Shown here piece after piece: positions 1 to 6,799 of a stretch of DNA of 32,401 nucleotides. Under the pieces are notes generated by a model. The model ran no database searches. It was not told the DNA's origin and saw nothing but the letters and a program-made list of their open reading frames with translations. The position numbers were made by a program, and so were the translations under genes. Each line of letters begins with the position of its first letter. The first letter of the stretch is position 1. This stretch comes from an uncultured Clostridia bacterium (lineage in GTDB: Bacteria > Bacillota > Clostridia > Oscillospirales > Oscillospiraceae). The DNA is taken from contig CALCRH010000150.1 of NCBI GenBank assembly GCA_937894515.1, positions 1-32,401 of the forward strand. Direction: 5' to 3'.

Positions 1-256
1 CTTGAACAACAACGTGCCGAAACAGACAATGATCAGAAACAACCTGAAAAGAATGAGTCAGTATTTGGAAGATACCAACGTGAAACGATGCCACCGTTCG
101 TATATGGTGAATATGGATCATGCGAAATTGCTGCGTCGTGAAAAGGATGGTATCTTCATAGAGTTGGGCATAGATGGTGTGCCTGTGATTCCCATATCGA
201 AGACCTATTCCGACAGTATTTCGCAATGGCTGGTGAATAAAAGCAGCAAGGAGTAG
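1..256 (+). CDS. LytTR-type response regulator, C-terminal fragment
   Basis: The open frame runs in from the window edge, so only the last 84 codons are present. The residues form a LytTR DNA-binding domain: a leading basic segment, the motif RCHRSYMVNMDHA, and a final beta stretch with PVIPISKTY. LytTR regulators bind direct repeats in DNA and usually carry an N-terminal receiver domain, which would lie off the window. The two direct repeats just downstream may be its own sites. The style (short lysine- and asparagine-rich tail, Bacteroidota-like context) differs from the Clostridia genes after 1.25 kb. LytTR family is fairly certain; the receiver domain is inferred. Confidence 0.8.
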   Translation, partial: LNNNVPKQTMIRNNLKRMSQYLEDTNVKRCHRSYMVNMDHAKLLRREKDGIFIELGIDGVPVIPISKTYSDSISQWLVNKSSKE

Positions 257-262
257 CCCATA

Positions 263-296
263 TTTCACCCCTAAATGGTGATTTTCACCCCTAAAT
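263..296 (+). promoter_or_regulatory. pair of 14-bp direct repeats, candidate LytTR sites
   Basis: The 14-bp word TTTCACCCCTAAAT occurs at 263-276 and again at 283-296, a 20-bp period or about two helical turns. LytTR proteins such as AgrA and AlgR bind paired direct repeats on one DNA face at about this spacing, and a LytTR gene ends 6 bp upstream. The link is inferred; the repeats themselves are exact. Confidence 0.45.
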
Positions 297-341
297 AGGC
301 GTTTCCGACCCCTCGGAAACGCCTATGTCCCTTTTTTTTTT
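295..341 (+). terminator. intrinsic terminator after the LytTR gene
   Basis: A perfect 14-bp stem (295-308 with 313-326) closes a CCCC loop and is followed by a run of ten T at 332-341. It should end the LytTR transcript. It overlaps the end of the second direct repeat by two bases. Confidence 0.85.
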
Positions 342-403
342 CGGGAAGAAAATTATTGTTCACCTTTGCAGCGTCGAAACAAAAAACGAACTTTTAGCGG
401 ACA

Positions 404-1245
404 ATGATTATGAGACATTTTTTGTGTACTTTAGAGGATGTGACAAGGAAACTGTGGGAAGATGCTGCATTGAGCAACTACAGAGGTGAGATTTTCACAC
501 ATGCAGACGTAGCTGCTGAAATTGCAAGGTTTCATATTTTGTTTAAACAAATAGGTATTCGTAAGGGTGACAAGATAGCCATCGTTGCCAAGAACTCTGC
601 ACAATGGGCTACGGCTTTTCTGGCATCTGCCACCTATCATGCGGTTGCGGTTCCTCTCTTGGCCGATTTTACTTCCGAAAGCATTCAGGATTTGGTGAAC
701 CATTCGGACAGTGTGTTGCTTTTTACCGATAATCAACATTGGTGTGGATTGCACGAAGAACAATTGCCGTTGCTGAAGGCGGTAATCAATGTAGAAGACT
801 TTACGTGTATGTATGCTTCGAATGAAGAAATAAAGCGGATATTCGATGATTTGGACAACGAATACAAGCGTGTTTTCCCAACAGGATTGACACCCGAAAT
901 GATTCATTACGCTTGCGATGACTTGGATGAATTGACAGTCATCAATTATACATCGGGCACAACAGGCCAACCGAAAGGTGTTATGCTTTCGGCACGCAGC
1001 ATATCGTCGAATATATGTTATAGCCATCGAAACATTCCTGTTTCTGCCGGCGACAAGTCCATCTGTATGCTTCCATTGGCTCACATGTATGGCTTGACAA
1101 TAGAATTCCTGTATGCTTTCTTGGGTGGTGCCAATGTGTATTTCCTCACCAAGACACCATCGCCATCAGTGCTTATGCAGGCTTTTGCCGACATTCGCCC
1201 TTTCATTCTCATCAGTGTGCCACTGGTAATGGAAAAGATAGTGAA
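404..1245 (+). CDS. AMP-binding acyl-CoA ligase, N-terminal part cut by a chimeric join
   Basis: Adenylate-forming enzyme of the long-chain acyl-CoA synthetase family, which activates fatty acids with ATP and CoA. The AMP-binding P-loop motif is clear (INYTSGTTGQPKGVML), followed by the conserved PLAHMYG segment and ISVPLVMEKIVKNKV. A full enzyme has about 550-600 residues; here homology stops near residue 280 and the frame runs straight into RecA sequence. The start ATG at 404 (or 410) lacks a strong ribosome site, as is common in Bacteroidota, and a CACCTTTG at 361-368 resembles the Bacteroidota -7 element. The protein as encoded is not a real fusion: the break lies in a stretch that both families plausibly share at DNA level. 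Confidence 0.8.
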
Positions 1246-1300
1246 GAACAAGGTTGCGCCACCATTCAAACAGGCGGAGTTTGATATCATGTACGGCAAG
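1233..1300 (+). other. left inter-phylum chimeric junction
   Basis: Within this stretch the reading frame changes from acyl-CoA ligase to RecA. The residues KIVKNKV fit both families (ligase VMEKIVKNKV and RecA VKNKVAPPF), so a shared DNA word of about 20 bases can explain a false assembly join. Base composition rises visibly after about 1310. The exact base of the switch cannot be placed from the sequence alone. Confidence 0.75.
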
Positions 1301-1552
1301 GGCATTTCCCGGGAGGGTGATGTGCTTGACCTGGCGGTAAGCGCGGGACTGGTGGACAAGGCAGGCGCATGGTTCGCCTACAACGGCGAAAAGATCGGCC
1401 AGGGCCGTGAAAATGCCAAGCAGTACCTTGCCGACAACCCCGAAGTATTTGACGAGCTGGAGCACAGGATCCGCGCCATGCAGGGCTGGGAAGCCGGCGC
1501 TGACGGTGCTTCGGAAGCCGTAAAAGAAAACGAACCCGGTGATATGGAGTGA
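1236..1552 (+). CDS. recA: RecA recombinase, C-terminal fragment
   Basis: The residues from VKNKVAPPFKQAEFDIMYG through GEKIGQGRENAKQYLADNP are the conserved C-terminal third of RecA, the ATP-dependent strand-exchange protein that also triggers LexA cleavage. The acidic tail ends in EPGDME. Only about 100 of the usual 350 residues are present; the Walker motifs are missing because the upstream part was replaced by the Bacteroidota ligase fragment. The next gene is recX, the usual neighbour and inhibitor of RecA, which confirms the identity. The TGA stop overlaps a possible GTG of recX. Confidence 0.9.
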
Positions 1553-1554
1553 AA

Positions 1555-2175
1555 ATGACCCATATCGTAAGCAGCATATCCGGATATGACAAAAAACGAT
1601 GGAAGGTCACACTCGATGAAGGAGCGGTGACCTTCCTTCTTTATAAGGGCGAAAAGAAACTGCTTCCCGAATGCGGGGAGGAAGGCGCCGGGCCTGAGCT
1701 TTCCGAAGAACAGTACCGGTACATCCTGGAGGAAGTGCTTCTTCCCCGGGCAAAGAAACGCGCGTTGTATTATCTGAAAAATGCCGACAAGACAGAATTT
1801 CAGATCCGGCGGAAGCTTTCGGAAGGATTTTATCCGGAAGAGATCATCGGGAAGGTCATGGAGTTTCTTAAGCACTATGATTTTGCCGATGACAGGCGTT
1901 ATGCCGAAAACTACATCGAAGCAAAACAGGGCGCCCTTTCCAAACGGGAAATGGAGATGAAACTCAGGCAGAAGGGCATCAGCGGGGAGAGCGTGAAAGA
2001 GATCCTTAACGAAATCACCGCCGAAGACGAATACGCCGCCTGTGAAAAGGCGCTCCGGAAAAAATACACCGGCGATCCCCGGAAGGACTTCGCCTTTCTG
2101 GCCAGAAAAGGATATCCGTTCGATGCCATCGAACATGCGATCAATACCCTGCATAAGGAGAACGACAATGGATGA
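1555..2175 (+). CDS. recX: RecX, RecA regulator
   Basis: RecX binds RecA filaments and limits their growth. The 206-residue protein has the family pattern of three-helix repeats, seen in KNADKTEFQIRRKLSEGFYP, in FLKHYDFADDRRYAENYIEAK, and in LSKREMEMKLRQKGIS followed by DFAFLARKGYPFDAI. The ATG at 1555 is preceded by GGAG at a good distance; a GTG at 1549 that overlaps the recA stop is also possible. It is coupled to recA upstream, and its last codons overlap the potA start, so recombination and polyamine-transport genes may share one message. Confidence 0.9.
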   Translation: MTHIVSSISGYDKKRWKVTLDEGAVTFLLYKGEKKLLPECGEEGAGPELSEEQYRYILEEVLLPRAKKRALYYLKNADKTEFQIRRKLSEGFYPEEIIGKVMEFLKHYDFADDRRYAENYIEAKQGALSKREMEMKLRQKGISGESVKEILNEITAEDEYAACEKALRKKYTGDPRKDFAFLARKGYPFDAIEHAINTLHKENDNG

Positions 2176-3319
2176 GAAAAGACCTTTAATTCAGTTTCAG
2201 AACATCGTCATGATCTTCGAGGATAACCAGGTGGTGTTAAAGGGCATCAATCTGGATATCATGGAGAATGAGTTTGTGACCCTGCTCGGACCTTCGGGAT
2301 GCGGAAAAACCACGCTCTTACGGATCCTGGGCGGCTTTCTGGAACCGACAGAAGGAAAGGTCATTTTCGACGGCGAGGATATCGCCAAGCTTCCCCCGCA
2401 TAAAAGGGAACTGAATACCGTATTCCAGAAATACGCGCTGTTCCCCCATTTAAATGTATATGAAAACATTGCCTTCGGTCTGCGCATCAAGAAAATGTCC
2501 AATGACCTCATTGAGCAGAAAGTCATGAAGATGCTGAAACTCATCGGCCTGGAAGGTTATGAAAAGAAAAACGTAACGCTCATGTCCGGCGGCCAGCAGC
2601 AGCGTGTGGCCATTGCCCGGGCGCTGGTGAACCGCCCCAAGGTGCTGCTTTTGGATGAGCCGCTGGGTGCATTGGATAAGAGGCTTCGCAAGGATATGCA
2701 GATCGAGCTGAAGCGGATCCAACAGCAGATGGGTATCACGTTCATCTACGTGACCCACGACCAGGAAGAAGCACTGACCATGTCCGATACGGTGGTGGTG
2801 CTCAGCCGCGGACGAATTCAGCAGATCGGCACGCCGGAGGACATCTATAACGAGCCGAAGAACGCCTTTGTGGCGGACTTTATCGGCGAGAGCAATATTC
2901 TGAACGGTCATATGGTCCGGGACGGCGTGGTGCGTATGTACCGCCGGGAATTCCAATGTGTGGACAAGGGCTTTGCCCCCAACGAGCCGGTGGACGTGGT
3001 CATCCGTCCCGAGGACATTGACATCGTTCCCGTGGAACAGGGTCAGATCGTGGGCACCGTGACCAACGTGACCTTTAAGGGGATGCAGTACGACATCATC
3101 GTGGATCTGGGCGGCTTCAAGTGGCTGATCCAGACCACCGATCACTCTCCTGTGGGTGCACAGGTGGGCGTGAAGATCGACCCCGACGGCTTCCACATTA
3201 TGAAGAAGAGCGAATACTCCGGACAGTTCGGTGACTACTCCTCTTACTCCGAGGAATATGAGGAGATGGGTGATGCCGGCGTGGAGCCGGAAGAGGAGGA
3301 GAGCGAGGATGAAAACTAA
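2168..3319 (+). CDS. potA: spermidine/putrescine ABC transporter ATPase
   Basis: ATP-hydrolysing subunit of a polyamine importer. Walker A GPSGCGKTT lies at residues 41-49, the signature MSGGQQQR near 139-146 (Met replaces the usual Leu), and Walker B LLLDEP at 160-165, followed by a THDQEEAL switch segment. A TOBE-like regulatory domain fills the C-terminal third. The last 30 residues form a very acidic Glu/Ser/Tyr-rich tail that most PotA proteins lack. The ATG at 2168 has AAGGAG upstream and overlaps the recX stop by 8 bp; the 3' end overlaps potB by 11 bp. The potABCD order supports the substrate class, though spermidine versus putrescine cannot be told. Confidence 0.93.
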   Translation: MDEKRPLIQFQNIVMIFEDNQVVLKGINLDIMENEFVTLLGPSGCGKTTLLRILGGFLEPTEGKVIFDGEDIAKLPPHKRELNTVFQKYALFPHLNVYENIAFGLRIKKMSNDLIEQKVMKMLKLIGLEGYEKKNVTLMSGGQQQRVAIARALVNRPKVLLLDEPLGALDKRLRKDMQIELKRIQQQMGITFIYVTHDQEEALTMSDTVVVLSRGRIQQIGTPEDIYNEPKNAFVADFIGESNILNGHMVRDGVVRMYRREFQCVDKGFAPNEPVDVVIRPEDIDIVPVEQGQIVGTVTNVTFKGMQYDIIVDLGGFKWLIQTTDHSPVGAQVGVKIDPDGFHIMKKSEYSGQFGDYSSYSEEYEEMGDAGVEPEEEESEDEN

Positions 3320-4163
3320 ACTCTCCCGTTTCGCGGTACCCTATGTGGTGTGGATGGCGCTTTTTGTGGTGGCGCCCATCATCATCATGGTGATCTACGC
3401 CTTTACCAGTGCTGCCGGTGGCTTTACCTTTGGCAACTTTGTGAAGATGGGCACTTACGCCGAGGTGTTTTTCCGCAGCTTCAAGCTGGCCATCATCGCC
3501 ACGATCGTCTGCCTGCTCATTGGCTACCCCGTCAGCTACGTGATGAGCCGTGAGGGAAAGCGCTTTCAGAAGATCGCCATGGTGCTCATCATGCTGCCCA
3601 TGTGGATGAACTTCCTGCTGCGTACCTATTCCTGGATGTCCATTCTGGAGAACAATGGCCTTTTGAATCAGCTTTTCCAGAAGATCGGCGTCATCGCCGC
3701 CTACAATGCCATTTTCGGTACGGATATCAAATATTTCCACATGATCGGCACCCCCGGCGCGGTGGTGCTGGGCATGGTGTATAACTATCTGCCCTTTATG
3801 ATCCTGCCGATCTATTCGGTCATCATCAAGCTGGACCTGTCACTGGTGGACGCGGCCCGGGATCTGGGCGCCAATACGTTCAACGTATTCCGGCGGGTGA
3901 TTCTGCCGCTGAGTATGCCGGGTGTGCTGTCCGGTATCACCATGGTGTTCGTCCCCGCGGTCTCCACCTTTGCCATCTCCCAGATGCTGGGCGGCGGCAC
4001 ACAGATGCTGCTGGGCGACCTGATCGAGCAGCAGTTCCTGGGCGGAGCGTATAACCCGCAGCTGGGCGCCGCCATCAGCCTTGTGATGATGGTCATCGTC
4101 GTCATCTGTATGCTGGTGATGAACCGCTTCGGTGAGGGCGAGGAACAGGCGGTGATGCTATGA
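3309..4163 (+). CDS. potB: polyamine ABC transporter permease PotB
   Basis: Inner-membrane permease of 284 residues with six predicted hydrophobic helices, the first at about residues 8-34 (VPYVVWMALFVVAPIIIMVI). The EAA-type loop that contacts the ATPase is seen as LVDAARDLGANTFNVFRRVILPL. The start at 3309 lies inside the end of potA with a GAGG-rich ribosome site, and the stop shares ATGA with potC, so translation is coupled. Forms the channel with PotC. Confidence 0.93.
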   Translation: MKTKLSRFAVPYVVWMALFVVAPIIIMVIYAFTSAAGGFTFGNFVKMGTYAEVFFRSFKLAIIATIVCLLIGYPVSYVMSREGKRFQKIAMVLIMLPMWMNFLLRTYSWMSILENNGLLNQLFQKIGVIAAYNAIFGTDIKYFHMIGTPGAVVLGMVYNYLPFMILPIYSVIIKLDLSLVDAARDLGANTFNVFRRVILPLSMPGVLSGITMVFVPAVSTFAISQMLGGGTQMLLGDLIEQQFLGGAYNPQLGAAISLVMMVIVVICMLVMNRFGEGEEQAVML

Positions 4164-5050
4164 AAAAACGCACCAACGCCCGTGTGGGCAGCCGCTTTCT
4201 GATGATTTTAACGGGCATTTTTCTGTACGCCCCCATCTTCCTTCTGATCGTATTTTCCTTTAACGCAGGCAACAGCAACACCGTGTGGAAGGGCTTCTCT
4301 CTGGAGTGGTACGGCAAGCTCCTGCACAACCGGATCATCATGCAGAGCGTCTATACGACCCTGCTGGTGTCCCTGCTGGCAACGGCTATTGCCACCGTGG
4401 CGGGCACCTTTGCCGCCATCGGCTTTTACGCCATGCGCCGGAAGGTCCGCGACCCGCTGATGACGGTGAACAATATCCCCATGATGAACGCGGATATTGT
4501 CACCGGCGTGTCCCTGTGTCTGTTCTTTGTGGCGTTTTTCAACCTGTGGGGCAGCTTTGCCGGATGGGTGAACTCGATACAGTCTCTGATCCATCTTCCC
4601 ACGCGGCTGACCCTGGGCTTCGGCACACTGCTGATCGCCCATATCGGCTTCAATATTCCATACGTCATTCTGTCCGTAGGTCCCAAGCTGCGGCAGATGG
4701 ATAAAAACCTCGTGGACGCGGCGCAGGACCTGGGCTGCACATGGATGCAGGCATTTTGGAAGGTGATCCTGCCGGAGATCAAGCCCGGCATCGTCTCCGG
4801 TGCGCTGACCGCCTTTACCATGAGTATCGACGACTTCGTTATCAGTTATTTTACGGCGGGATCGTCCGCTTCCACCTTGGCCATGACCATCTACGGCATG
4901 ACGAAAAAGCGTGTCAGTCCCCAGATCAACGCTATCTCGACCCTGCTGTTTCTGACGGTGCTGATTTTACTGACCATCATCAATGTCCGCGAGGCCCGAC
5001 TGGAAAAAGCCGCGGCGAAAAACCGTCTCCGCCCCGATGTGCGGGATTGA
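4160..5050 (+). CDS. potC: polyamine ABC transporter permease PotC
   Basis: Second permease subunit, 296 residues, with hydrophobic helices beginning at about residue 12 (FLMILTGIFLYAPIFLLIV). The ATPase-contact loop reads NLVDAAQDLGCTWMQAFWKV, and TMSIDDFVISYFTAG is a well-conserved PotC segment. It starts in the ATGA overlap with potB and is followed after 25 bp by the binding-protein gene. Confidence 0.93.
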   Translation: MKKRTNARVGSRFLMILTGIFLYAPIFLLIVFSFNAGNSNTVWKGFSLEWYGKLLHNRIIMQSVYTTLLVSLLATAIATVAGTFAAIGFYAMRRKVRDPLMTVNNIPMMNADIVTGVSLCLFFVAFFNLWGSFAGWVNSIQSLIHLPTRLTLGFGTLLIAHIGFNIPYVILSVGPKLRQMDKNLVDAAQDLGCTWMQAFWKVILPEIKPGIVSGALTAFTMSIDDFVISYFTAGSSASTLAMTIYGMTKKRVSPQINAISTLLFLTVLILLTIINVREARLEKAAAKNRLRPDVRD

Positions 5051-5075
5051 TACCAAATAATAGGAGGATACACCA

Positions 5076-6161
5076 TTGAAAAAGACTGTTGCTTTGCTCC
5101 TTGCCATGCTGATGGCGACCGCTCTGATCCTTACCGGCTGTGGCGGCGCAGGTGGCGGTGAAGAGCGCGTGGTGAACGTGTGCTCTTGGGGCGAGTATAT
5201 TGACGAGTCCCTTATCGACGAGTTTGAAGATCTGACCGGTATCACCGTCAACTACCAGACGGCGGAGAGCAACGAGGCACTGTATTCCCTTTTGAAGACC
5301 GGCGCCGGTGACTATGACGTGATCGTGCCGTCCGACTATATGATCGCCCGCCTGATCGCCGAGGATATGCTGGCTGAGCTGGATTACAGCAACATCCCCA
5401 ACTTTGACCTGGTCGACGAGCAGTATAAGGGTCTGAGCTACGATCCGGAGAACAAATACACCGTGCCCTATACCTGGGGTACGCTGGGCATCATCTATAA
5501 CACCTCCATGGTGGACGAGAAGATTACCAGCTGGGATGCCATGTTCGATGAGAAGTATGCTGGCAACGTGCTGATGATCCGTAATTCCCGGGATGCGCTG
5601 GCTGCGGCTCTGCTGGACTTGGGCTACGACATCAATACCACCGATGAAGCCCAGCTCACCGAGGCCTATGAGCTGCTGAAGACCGCCAAGGAAAACGGCG
5701 TCTATCAGGCGTTCGTCATGGACGAGGTGTTCCAGAAAATGGAAGGCGGCAACGCCGCTATCGCCATGTACTATGCCGGTGACTATCTGACCATGCTGGA
5801 GAACAACGAGGATCTGGCATTTGTCGTACCCAAGGAGGGCTCCAACTGGTTTGTGGATGCCATGTGCGTGCTGAAGAACGCTCAGCACAAGGCAGAAGCC
5901 GAGGAGTGGATCGACTTCATCGCCTCTACCGAGTCCAATCTGGCCAACATGGACTATATCTGGTACGCCTCTCCCAACGCAGAGGCGCTGGAGCAGTACC
6001 CCGACTACTACATGGATATGTACGGCGAGGCGCTGGATCCGGAGCTGTATGACATCATGGCGGCACCCAAGAGCGTGCTGGCAAGATGTACGCTGTATGA
6101 GAATCTGCCCGCAGAAACGCTGGCACTTTACAACGACCTGTGGACGCAGTTAGGCATTTGA
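5076..6161 (+). CDS. potD: polyamine-binding lipoprotein PotD
   Basis: Extracellular substrate-binding protein, 361 residues. The N-terminus has a lipoprotein signal (hydrophobic MKKTVALLLAMLMATALIL then lipobox LTGC), so it is anchored in the membrane by a lipid-modified Cys. VVNVCSWGEYIDESLIDEFE and the later VPYTWGTLGIIYN segments are typical of spermidine/putrescine-binding proteins. The start codon is TTG: GGAGG lies 8 bases upstream of it and no in-frame ATG gives the signal peptide. Last gene of potABCD. Confidence 0.93.
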   Translation: MKKTVALLLAMLMATALILTGCGGAGGGEERVVNVCSWGEYIDESLIDEFEDLTGITVNYQTAESNEALYSLLKTGAGDYDVIVPSDYMIARLIAEDMLAELDYSNIPNFDLVDEQYKGLSYDPENKYTVPYTWGTLGIIYNTSMVDEKITSWDAMFDEKYAGNVLMIRNSRDALAAALLDLGYDINTTDEAQLTEAYELLKTAKENGVYQAFVMDEVFQKMEGGNAAIAMYYAGDYLTMLENNEDLAFVVPKEGSNWFVDAMCVLKNAQHKAEAEEWIDFIASTESNLANMDYIWYASPNAEALEQYPDYYMDMYGEALDPELYDIMAAPKSVLARCTLYENLPAETLALYNDLWTQLGI

Positions 6162-6170
6162 TTTTCGCCC

Positions 6171-6251
6171 TGATTTGTGCCATGTGTCGTTAACAGCCTT
6201 GACCGGGCAAAAAGCCCGCCCTGCGGCTGTTGCCTAACCTGACGCAAATCA
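6171..6251 (+). other. nested RNA stem structure between potD and the thioesterase gene
   Basis: Three nested pairings are visible: TGATTTG (6171-6177) with CAAATCA (6245-6251), AACAGCC (6192-6198) with GGCTGTT (6225-6231), and CGGGC (6204-6208) with GCCCG (6214-6218) around an A5 loop. No T-run follows, so it is not a classical terminator. It could be a 3' stabiliser of the pot message or a leader of the next gene. I do not recognise it as a known riboswitch. Confidence 0.35.
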
Positions 6252-6294
6252 TGATCAAAAATCTTGTTTGCCTACCGAAAGGGGAAAATAACTT

Positions 6295-6696
6295 ATGATC
6301 ACTGTTGGCATGAAATACACCGCTGAAAAGCTGGTTACCGCCGATATGACCGCCAAGGCCGTGGGCAGCGGCGGGCTGGAGGTACTGGGTACGCCCTTTA
6401 TGATGGCACTGATGGAGTGCGCCGCCATGTGGTGCATCCAGCGGTCGCTGTCGGAGGGCAAGGGTACCGTGGGCGTGGACATTCAGTCCAGCCATCTGGC
6501 ACCCACTCCTGTGGGCATGAAGATCACCGCCACCGCGGAGGTTACCGCTGTCAGCGAAAACGGCAAGCTGGTGACCTTCAAGGTGCAGGCGTTCGACGAG
6601 GAAGGCCTGATCGGAGAGGGCGTTCATACCCGTGCCGTGATTTCCAACGAGCGGTTTTTGCAGAAATGCAACGACAAGCTGAATCGTATGCAGTAA
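6295..6696 (+). CDS. hotdog-fold thioesterase, FlK-like family
   Basis: A 133-residue single-domain hotdog protein. The helix segment VGSGGLEVLGTPFMMALMECAA followed by GKGTVGVDIQSSHLAPTPVGM matches the thioesterase family that includes fluoroacetyl-CoA thioesterase FlK, in which a Thr, a Glu and a His form the active site (here T in GTPFMM, E in LMECAA, H in SSHLAP). Substrate is unknown; fluoroacetyl-CoA is unlikely in this context. GAAAGGGG lies about 10 bases before the ATG. A strong terminator follows directly, so it forms its own unit or ends a message from the pot operon. Confidence 0.8.
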   Translation: MITVGMKYTAEKLVTADMTAKAVGSGGLEVLGTPFMMALMECAAMWCIQRSLSEGKGTVGVDIQSSHLAPTPVGMKITATAEVTAVSENGKLVTFKVQAFDEEGLIGEGVHTRAVISNERFLQKCNDKLNRMQ

Positions 6697-6700
6697 CTGG

Positions 6701-6730
6701 AAACGCCCCGACAACTGTCGGGGCGTTTTA
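6701..6730 (+). terminator. intrinsic terminator after the thioesterase gene
   Basis: A perfect 12-bp GC-rich stem (6701-6712 with 6717-6728), loop AACT, ending in TTTT. It lies 4 bp after the thioesterase stop and only 3 bp before the -35 of the comEC promoter. Confidence 0.85.
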
Positions 6731-6733
6731 CTC

Positions 6734-6762
6734 TTGCCGTTATCCCTATGTTCTGCTATACT
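6734..6762 (+). promoter_or_regulatory. sigma-A-type promoter for comEC-holA-rnmV
   Basis: TTGCCG (6734-6739), 17-bp spacer, TATACT (6757-6762), with TG one base before the -10. The same two hexamers and spacing recur at 25551 in front of the kinase gene. Confidence 0.7.
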
Positions 6763-6799
6763 ATATCCTGTGAGATTATGCGGAAAGAGGGGAGAGGTC

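Noticed and set aside
404..1552. A novel ligase-RecA fusion protein
   Set aside because: The break lies in a word shared by both families, the two sides differ in phylum and composition, and recX follows the RecA part as normal. Assembly chimera is far more likely.
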